Source: Scatomorpha sp040765295 (GTDB lineage: Bacteria > Bacillota > Clostridia > Oscillospirales > Oscillospiraceae). From it: a stretch of DNA of 64,000 nt. The position numbers were made by a program, and so were the translations under genes. The DNA lies in the NCBI GenBank assembly GCA_040765295.1, contig JAXGSB010000001.1, positions 1,364,001 through 1,428,000 of the forward strand, read 5' to 3'. The notes below the pieces were generated by a model. The model was not told the DNA's origin, did not search any database, and saw nothing but the letters and a program-made list of their open reading frames with translations. Below are positions 59,266-64,000 of this stretch, piece by piece. The stretch's first letter is position 1. Every line of letters begins with the position of its first letter.

Positions 59266-60838
59266 AAAGATAACCGTCATTCCAGCGAGAAAAAGAGCAC
59301 AAGATAGTCTAGTTTCCGACCTGAAAACACGAAAACGCAAAGTCGCAGCCTATGCCCGTGTTTCAACGGATATGGACGAACAACTTAACAGCTACGAAGC
59401 ACAAATCAGCTATTACACAAAGCATATTCAAGAAAATCCGAAATGGGAGTTTGTGAAAGTCTATACCGATGAGGGCATCTCAGGGCTGATGACGAAAAAG
59501 CGTGAGGGTTTTCAGGAGATGATTGCCGATGCCTTAGCAGGTAAAATCGACTTGATCCTGACTAAATCAGTCTCCCGCTTTGCGAGAAACACCGTTGATA
59601 CATTAACCCATGTACGCTTATTAAAGGACAAGGGTGTTGAGGTTTACTTCGAGAAGGAAAATATCTACACCTTCGATTCCAAGGGAGAACTCCTCATCAC
59701 CATCATGAGTTCGCTTGCCCAAGAAGAAAGCCGGTCAATTTCCGAAAACGTCACCTGGGGGCAAAGAAAGCGATTTGCAGACGGCAAAGTTTCTATGCCA
59801 TACGGTAGTTTTTTAGGCTACAAGAAAGGGGCAGACGGAAGACCGGAAGTCGTGCCCGATGAAGCGGAAATCATCAAAAGAATCTATAGAGAGTTCTTGC
59901 TCGGTATGACCTATAACGGCATTGCTAAAAGTCTTATGGCGGATAAAATCAAGTCTCCCAGAGGCAAGGATATCTGGAGATCAACAACCATAAAAAGCAT
60001 TCTGCAAAACGAGAAATATAAAGGTGATGCCTTATTACAAAAACGCTTCACGGTGGACTTTCTTACAAAGAAACAAAAAGTGAATGAGGGAGAAATTCCT
60101 CAGTACTATGTTGAAAACAGCCATGAAGGCATCGTCAGTGATGAGATTTTTGAGATGGCGCAACACGAGATAAAACGCCGAGAGGAAATGAAGATTAGCG
60201 GTTCTTCAAAGAACTTCTTTTCCGGACGGATCATCTGCGAGTGTTGCGGAGAAGCTTATACCAGGAAAGTATGGCACTCGACCACGAAATATCGCCGCTA
60301 CATCTGGCAGTGCGGCAAGAAGTACGCCGGGAGCGAGCCTTGCTCCACACCTCATCTCACCGAAGAGGAGATCATTACCGGCTTTGAGAATATGGCAAAG
60401 GAAATAATGCTACAAAGAGAGAGCATCATCAAACTTTGTAGAGAAACCCTAGCACAGGTTCTAGACACAAGTGACGATAACGAAAAGGTCAAGCAACTCG
60501 AAATCGAGCTGGATCAGGATTACATTGCACTTGGTCAGCAACTCAGGATCATCGGAAAATCAGAGGACGAGAAAAACGAATCCTATAATAAGGCTCTGAC
60601 AGCCTACGAAAAGAAAACTCAAAGCCTTGCAGAGCTAAAAGAAATAATCGCCGACAAGGATAAAAGACGCTTTAATGCACTCCAATTTGCCGACAGGCTT
60701 GATGAAATTACCGATATTAAGTTCAGCGAGGAGTTATGGTGTAGTCTCGTTGATTACGTCAGCGTCCCTGAGGGTGATGAGAAAAAACTAGTTTTTCATT
60801 TAAGAAGCGGCATTTCAAAAGAAATCTTGCTTTCCTAA
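59258..60838 (+). CDS. Large serine recombinase 2 (526 residues), probable integrase
   Basis: Starts at the ATG at 59258; the frame upstream overlaps recombinase 1. Catalytic serine in AAYARVSTDMDEQLNSYEAQ, SVSRFARNTVDTLTHVRLLK, SLAQEESRSISENVTWGQRK, recombinase domain, zinc ribbon (CECCGEAYTRKV ... CGKKYAGSEPC) and a coiled coil at about 395-480 (KVKQLEIELDQDYIALGQQL) typical of large serine integrases. It is the last phage gene, next to the putative right attachment end. Confidence 0.92.
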   Translation: MNKKITVIPARKRAQDSLVSDLKTRKRKVAAYARVSTDMDEQLNSYEAQISYYTKHIQENPKWEFVKVYTDEGISGLMTKKREGFQEMIADALAGKIDLILTKSVSRFARNTVDTLTHVRLLKDKGVEVYFEKENIYTFDSKGELLITIMSSLAQEESRSISENVTWGQRKRFADGKVSMPYGSFLGYKKGADGRPEVVPDEAEIIKRIYREFLLGMTYNGIAKSLMADKIKSPRGKDIWRSTTIKSILQNEKYKGDALLQKRFTVDFLTKKQKVNEGEIPQYYVENSHEGIVSDEIFEMAQHEIKRREEMKISGSSKNFFSGRIICECCGEAYTRKVWHSTTKYRRYIWQCGKKYAGSEPCSTPHLTEEEIITGFENMAKEIMLQRESIIKLCRETLAQVLDTSDDNEKVKQLEIELDQDYIALGQQLRIIGKSEDEKNESYNKALTAYEKKTQSLAELKEIIADKDKRRFNALQFADRLDEITDIKFSEELWCSLVDYVSVPEGDEKKLVFHLRSGISKEILLS

Positions 60839-61100
60839 TATACAACTCCTTCATCACATCCACTGTTTCTCGGGGGATTTTTCTCATTTTGAACAAGCGA
60901 CACGAAACTTTCTCTTTCGAGTGGACTATCCAAACGAAACTAAACAAGCGACACGAAACTCTGACTTTCGTGTAGAGGGTTTCACCTGCGAATGAAAGGG
61001 TGTAAGAAAACGCTCGAATAGTGGAAAATCAGGCCGTTTTGCACCTTTTCGTTTATTTAGCCTTATCGTGAAAGCCTCGGTATAAGCACCTTTTAGGCAT
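60839..61100. other. Gene-free stretch at the right prophage border
   Basis: Holds the paired hairpin repeats at 60892-60981 and otherwise no ORF or RNA signal. The phage-host junction is probably here. Confidence 0.5.
60892..60981 (+). repeat. Paired direct repeats carrying hairpins, possible attachment region
   Basis: AACAAGCGACACGAAACT occurs at 60892-60909 and again at 60943-60960, 51 bp apart. Each is followed by a TTTCG arm giving ACACGAAA/TTTCGTGT (perfect in the second, one mismatch in the first). Location right after the integrase suggests recombinase binding sites. Confidence 0.5.
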
Positions 61101-61140
61101 AAAAAAAGACAACTGGCGGATTGTATCCGTTTTGTTGTCC
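61101..61140 (-). terminator. Terminator of the tRNA operon
   Basis: On the minus strand GACAAC/GTTGTC stem with an inner CGGAT/ATCCG, followed by seven T's, downstream of tRNA-Cys. Confidence 0.8.
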
Positions 61141-61145
61141 TTTTA

Positions 61146-61219
61146 TGGAGGCGCCACCCGGATTTGAACCGGGGATCAAGGATTTGCAGTCCCACGCCTT
61201 ACCACTTGGCTATGGCGCC
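61146..61219 (-). tRNA. tRNA-Cys (GCA)
   Basis: Full cloverleaf: acceptor GGCGCCA/TGGCGCC, anticodon loop with GCA, T-loop GGTTCAAATCC, encoded CCA at 61146-61148. Confidence 0.95.
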
Positions 61220-61242
61220 ATTTAACCTTTCCAAGGTTAAAA

Positions 61243-61318
61243 TGGAGCGGGCAACGAGATTCGAACTCGCTACCTCCACCTTGGCAAGGTGGCGCTCTGC
61301 CAGATGAGCTACGCCCGC
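61243..61318 (-). tRNA. tRNA-Gly (GCC)
   Basis: Acceptor GCGGGCG/TGCCCGC, D-arm GCTCATCTGGCAGAGC, anticodon GCC in CCTTGCCAAGG, T-loop AGTTCGAACTC, encoded CCA at 61243-61245. Confidence 0.95.
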
Positions 61319-61321
61319 AGA

Positions 61322-61397
61322 TGGTGCCTCAGGCCAGAATCGAACTGGCGACACGTGGATTTTCAGTCCACTGCTCTACCGACTGAGCTACCGAGGC
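61322..61397 (-). tRNA. tRNA-Phe (GAA)
   Basis: Acceptor GCCTCGG/CTGAGGC, anticodon GAA in GGACTGAAAATCC, T-loop AGTTCGATTCT, encoded CCA at 61322-61324. Confidence 0.95.
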
Positions 61398-61409
61398 TTA
61401 AAACAAATG

Positions 61410-61486
61410 TGGTGGGAACAACTGGACTCGAACCAGTGACCCCTTGCTTGTAAGGCAAGTGCTCTAACCAGCTGAGCTATGCTCCC
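61410..61486 (-). tRNA. tRNA-Val (TAC)
   Basis: Acceptor GGGAGCA/TGTTCCC, anticodon TAC in GCCTTACAAGC, T-loop GGTTCGAGTCC, encoded CCA at 61410-61412. First gene of the operon after the promoter. Confidence 0.95.
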
Positions 61487-61503
61487 GCACAAGATGCCTG
61501 CAT

Positions 61504-61532
61504 ATTATACAAAAGCATCGCAAACTTGTCAA
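61504..61532 (-). promoter_or_regulatory. Consensus promoter of the tRNA operon
   Basis: TTGACA (61527-61532) and TATAAT (61504-61509) on the minus strand with exactly 17-bp spacing, 17 bases before tRNA-Val. Confidence 0.92.
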
Positions 61533-61582
61533 CACCATTGATGATAAGTTTTTAAGATTTAGATTTTGTCGTGCCGTAAAAC

Positions 61583-61627
61583 AGAAAAGAGACACAAAAT
61601 GGCGCAAAGTCACTGTGCCTCTTTTCT
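61583..61627. terminator. Terminator after the acetamidase gene
   Basis: AGAAAAGAGACACA (61583-61596) pairs with TGTGCCTCTTTTCT (61614-61627). Bidirectional, between the amidase gene and the tRNA promoter. Confidence 0.75.
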
Positions 61628-61731
61628 ATTCTTAAGCTAAAATCCTTCGACTTTTTTGGATAAAAGAAATTGCCTCTAAGCTATAAATTTTTTAGGAATC
61701 CCGTACAGACTTATGCTTATGCTGAAGCAGG

Positions 61732-62721
61732 CTATTTGAGCTGATTCAAGTATTTTTTCGGTATTTCAACACCGCAAGAAAAGAATCCGCCGCCGGGAAT
61801 AAACTGATAAACATGAATACGTACATCAGGATTAGCAGTCATATTTATATAGGCAGATCTCTTGCTAAAACCATATTCTTCCACCAGCCACTTCATCAGG
61901 CCGATAAAAGCGTTCTCCAGGGCAGCTGTAGGCGTCCCCGAATTTCCTGCCGTATCGACTTGTATAATGCTGTCGGCTTTTTCTATCCTCATTACACCGG
62001 GAATCCTCTTGTTTTTTATGACATCGACACTTAAAGTTACATCGGCCGGACACTCGACTGCCATGCCGGTAAATTCAGAATCCGCTTGAGCGGCGTGGCA
62101 ATCGCCCAGATACAGCAATCCGCCTTCGTTAAAACTATTGAGATAAACGGTGCTTCCTTTGCAAACATCGCGTATATCGACATTCCCGCCTCCGGGCCCG
62201 TTTACAAGCAGGGTGTTGGGCATACCGCGCCCCTTTTGAGGCTGAGTAAAGATTGTGCCGATAAAAGGAGCCGCATTCCACACGAATTTTTGGCCGTCTA
62301 TATCAATATGTACCGTACCGTCGCTGGTGGTTCCGCTTGGACCGGGTTTTTGCTCTGTTACATAAGCCCAGTATCCATGGCACTCCTCCCAGCCAACCTT
62401 ATCTTGCAATGATCCCAACATTTCACCGGTCCATCCGTATTGCAGGGGCACAACATCTTCAATGGTGATTGCCAACAAATCTCCGTTTTCGGCGCCTTCA
62501 ATATATATCGGACCTCCCACCGGATTAGCTTTGAGCGGTGTGTATTGGGCAGCCTTCAAATCATCGGCAGTAAAGCTGCCGGAACCTTTTTTAATCAGTA
62601 CCTGTTCGAAATTATCCTCTGCCTCTACCTTGAAAACTTCTTTGGGCTTTACTTTCAATGCCGGCTCTAAATTGGGATTTGCCTCGTACACTAATGCATC
62701 TTTTCTTTTAATAGTTTTCAT
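61732..62721 (-). CDS. Acetamidase/formamidase family protein
   Basis: 329 residues of the FmdA/AmdA family, metal-dependent amidases that release ammonia from formamide or acetamide. Motifs: GPIYIEGAENGDLLAITIED, GTIFTQPQKGRGMPNTLLVN, GPGGGNVDIRDVCKGSTVYL, LYLGDCHAAQADSEFTGMAV, then KWLVEEYGFSKRSAYINMTA and a C-terminal VEIPKKYLNQL. AAGGAGG lies nine bases before the start. Monocistronic with its own terminator. The exact substrate cannot be told from sequence; some family members are predicted amidohydrolases with other substrates. Confidence 0.9.
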   Translation of the reverse strand: MKTIKRKDALVYEANPNLEPALKVKPKEVFKVEAEDNFEQVLIKKGSGSFTADDLKAAQYTPLKANPVGGPIYIEGAENGDLLAITIEDVVPLQYGWTGEMLGSLQDKVGWEECHGYWAYVTEQKPGPSGTTSDGTVHIDIDGQKFVWNAAPFIGTIFTQPQKGRGMPNTLLVNGPGGGNVDIRDVCKGSTVYLNSFNEGGLLYLGDCHAAQADSEFTGMAVECPADVTLSVDVIKNKRIPGVMRIEKADSIIQVDTAGNSGTPTAALENAFIGLMKWLVEEYGFSKRSAYINMTANPDVRIHVYQFIPGGGFFSCGVEIPKKYLNQLK

Positions 62722-62825
62722 AAAACGGTACCTCCTTCTTATATTTTATATAAACCGTCTAAAAACTTCGTTTCTACCTCTTATAACCACAATAATCCCT
62801 TGCAGTGCACAGCTTGAATTCCGTC

Positions 62826-62981
62826 CTATTTTGTCTTCAAAATAACAGCCAGAGCCTCAGGATTCCAGCCTGCTTCCACACCTAAGGCAGGGCAGATTTC
62901 TCTGAGCTTACAATAGTCCTTGTCTTTGATATTGCAGCCTTGCGTATATGATTTTGCCCTCCGGATAGAGTGTATCAGCAA
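62826..62981 (-). CDS. Possible small ORF or gene remnant
   Basis: From a TTG the frame reads about 51 codons including HSIRRAKSYTQGCNIKDKDY, CKLREICPALGVEAGWNPEA and LAVILKTK, then TAG. It has three cysteines and a plausible folded pattern but no clear ribosome binding site, so it may be the tail of a decayed gene. Not identified; the rest of 62982-63050 shows nothing. Confidence 0.25.
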   Translation of the reverse strand: MLIHSIRRAKSYTQGCNIKDKDYCKLREICPALGVEAGWNPEALAVILKTK

Positions 62982-63050
62982 TATTATTCTACCTTTTCAG
63001 TTTATCTATGTCAATAAAATTCGCTGCAAACATTTATTATGTAAACCTGA

Positions 63051-63084
63051 AAAGCAAGTTCCGCCGCTATCGGAACTTGCTTTG
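63051..63084 (-). terminator. Terminator of hslO
   Basis: GCAAGTTCCG (63054-63063) pairs with CGGAACTTGC (63071-63080), with TTTTC on the minus-strand exit, 26 bases after the hslO stop. Confidence 0.75.
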
Positions 63085-63109
63085 TAAACTTAGCAAGATT
63101 TGAAATTTT

Positions 63110-63991
63110 TTATTCCGCTTTTTTTAAGCCTTCTAAAATTTCACGCACCTCTTCAGACGTGAATATCTGCTTTTCATCACAGAAAATGCAGCCTACCTCT
63201 ACATCTTCGCCCTTTAAGATCATGTCTTTAAGCTCAGCCTCGCCGCAGCTTATAAGCGCATCAGTAGTTTTTTGGCGACTGCACGTACATTTATAAGAGA
63301 CTTCTTCTCGGGTAAGTATCTCAGCCTCAAATCCGCCGGTGAGAATGTTCACGAGCTCGTATGCGTCATTTTCAAAAAGAACGGTAGTCACCGGAGGCAT
63401 GTTTTTTATATTTTCCTCAAGCCTTTCGATTACCTCCAAAGACGCTCCGGGAAGAAGTTGAATTAAAAATCCGCCCGCTGAAAGTATCTCTCCCGAGCTT
63501 ATTAAAACTCCGAGACCTATGGCGGACTCTGTCTGCTCACTATCTGCCAAATACTGCGCCATATCCTCGGCAATCTCCCCCGACACTAGCTTTGTCGAAC
63601 CCACGTAAGGCTCTTTTAGGCCAATATCCCTGCTGACGGTAACAAAGCCGTCTTTTCCGACAGCCCTGCCTACATCCAGCTTGCCTTTTTCTTTTGACGG
63701 AAGTTCTATGTGGGGATTGTCGGCATAGCCCCTTACATTCCCACAAGAGTCGGAAACTGCTATGATGCTGCCTAAGGGGCCTCCCCCGTTTATGCGAATC
63801 ATAAGGCTGGCCGCTTCCTCTTTCATCATGTTTCCCATAAGCGAGGCGGCTGTGAGCGTTCTACCGAGAGCGGCCGCGGCAACAGCCGAGCACGAATGAA
63901 TCTCCATTGCCCTTGCAACAATGGTTTTTGAGTCTATTATTGAAAATCTGAATGAGCCTTCCGAGCATATTCCTTTTAAAATAAAAGACAT
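63110..63991 (-). CDS. hslO: Hsp33 redox-regulated chaperone
   Basis: 293 residues, full length. Hsp33 holds unfolded proteins during oxidative stress in the cytoplasm. N-terminal domain with ARAMEIHSCSAVAAAALGRT, GNVRGYADNPHIELP and GLKEPYVGSTKLVSGEIAED; the C-terminal zinc switch has CXC in YKCTCSR and CXXC in VGCIFCDEKQIF, the four cysteines that form disulphides on activation. It lies at the window edge, so its promoter cannot be seen. Confidence 0.96.
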   Translation of the reverse strand: MSFILKGICSEGSFRFSIIDSKTIVARAMEIHSCSAVAAAALGRTLTAASLMGNMMKEEAASLMIRINGGGPLGSIIAVSDSCGNVRGYADNPHIELPSKEKGKLDVGRAVGKDGFVTVSRDIGLKEPYVGSTKLVSGEIAEDMAQYLADSEQTESAIGLGVLISSGEILSAGGFLIQLLPGASLEVIERLEENIKNMPPVTTVLFENDAYELVNILTGGFEAEILTREEVSYKCTCSRQKTTDALISCGEAELKDMILKGEDVEVGCIFCDEKQIFTSEEVREILEGLKKAE

Positions 63992-64000
63992 ACTATTTTT

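Larger units (their letters stand above)
9340..60981. mobile_element. Integrated siphovirus-like prophage with defence operon and erm cargo
   Basis: A full set of packaging, HK97-type head, long-tail and lysis genes lies between host trpB and the host tRNA operon, with serine recombinases at the right end. Borders are estimates: the right one after the paired hairpin repeats beyond the second recombinase, the left one in the gene-poor stretch left of the erm module. No att duplication was found by eye, which is expected if a large serine recombinase uses a very short core. Confidence 0.75.

Noticed and set aside
60892..60960. CRISPR array
   Set aside because: Only two repeat copies with one spacer-like gap and no cas genes nearby; no CRISPR array was found anywhere in the window.
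61146..61486. tRNA genes as the prophage attachment site
   Set aside because: No repeated tRNA 3' end was seen at the left border, and the integrase is of the serine type, which rarely targets tRNAs; the border seems to lie before the operon terminator.

Overview
The window is chromosomal DNA of a low-to-mid GC Firmicute (class Clostridia). The evidence is a single-chain PurL, a tryptophan T-box, a large MalT-like LuxR regulator, Hsp33 with a CXC/CXXC zinc site, strong Shine-Dalgarno sequences and a prophage of a type common in anaerobic gut and oral Clostridia. Family XIII/Anaerovoracaceae-like is only a guess; the sequence does not fix the genus.

Host DNA on the left (1 to about 9.3 kb) holds the 3' part of purL, csaA, a MalT-like regulator flanked by two copies of a hairpin repeat, a DUF2442-like gene, and a T-box-controlled trpB followed by what looks like a stub of trpA. 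An IS30-family element (7945-9123) sits just upstream of the trpB promoter.

A large prophage fills roughly 9.4-60.96 kb. At its left edge an inducible erm gene, with an arrest-type leader peptide and RNA attenuator, lies between two diverged copies of the endolysin 3' end. The minus strand then reads, in transcription order from 41.2 kb down to 11.1 kb: DUF4406-like, primase, VRR-NUC, SNF2 helicase, two sigma-like regulators, HNH, TerS, cytosine methyltransferase, MetK, ParB-adenine methyltransferase, small genes, TerL, portal, ClpP protease, HK97 capsid, connectors, tail genes (including a -1 frameshift tail chaperone), tape measure, Dit, tail tip, a GH18-type tail protein, holin and amidase. 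The plus strand (51.0-60.8 kb) carries a small basic protein, a sigma-like factor, antirepressor, DUF2800, DUF2815, DNA polymerase, zinc proteins and two overlapping serine recombinases.

Between these arms, on the minus strand (50.75-41.34 kb), is a defence operon: a regulator-like protein with an NBR1-like Ig domain, an excisionase-type HTH protein, type III restriction Res, a Mod gene interrupted by an in-frame TGA, and a two-gene Hachiman-type pair (DUF1837 HamA and helicase HamB). Three copies of one structured RNA-like motif lie at operon joints (41.3, 52.0 and 57.1 kb). Two of them are inverted copies bounding a 15.8-kb block whose inversion would restore the usual phage order polymerase-primase, so this block may have inverted.

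The right flank is host again: a tRNA operon Val-Phe-Gly-Cys with a consensus promoter and terminator, an acetamidase/formamidase family gene, and hslO (Hsp33).
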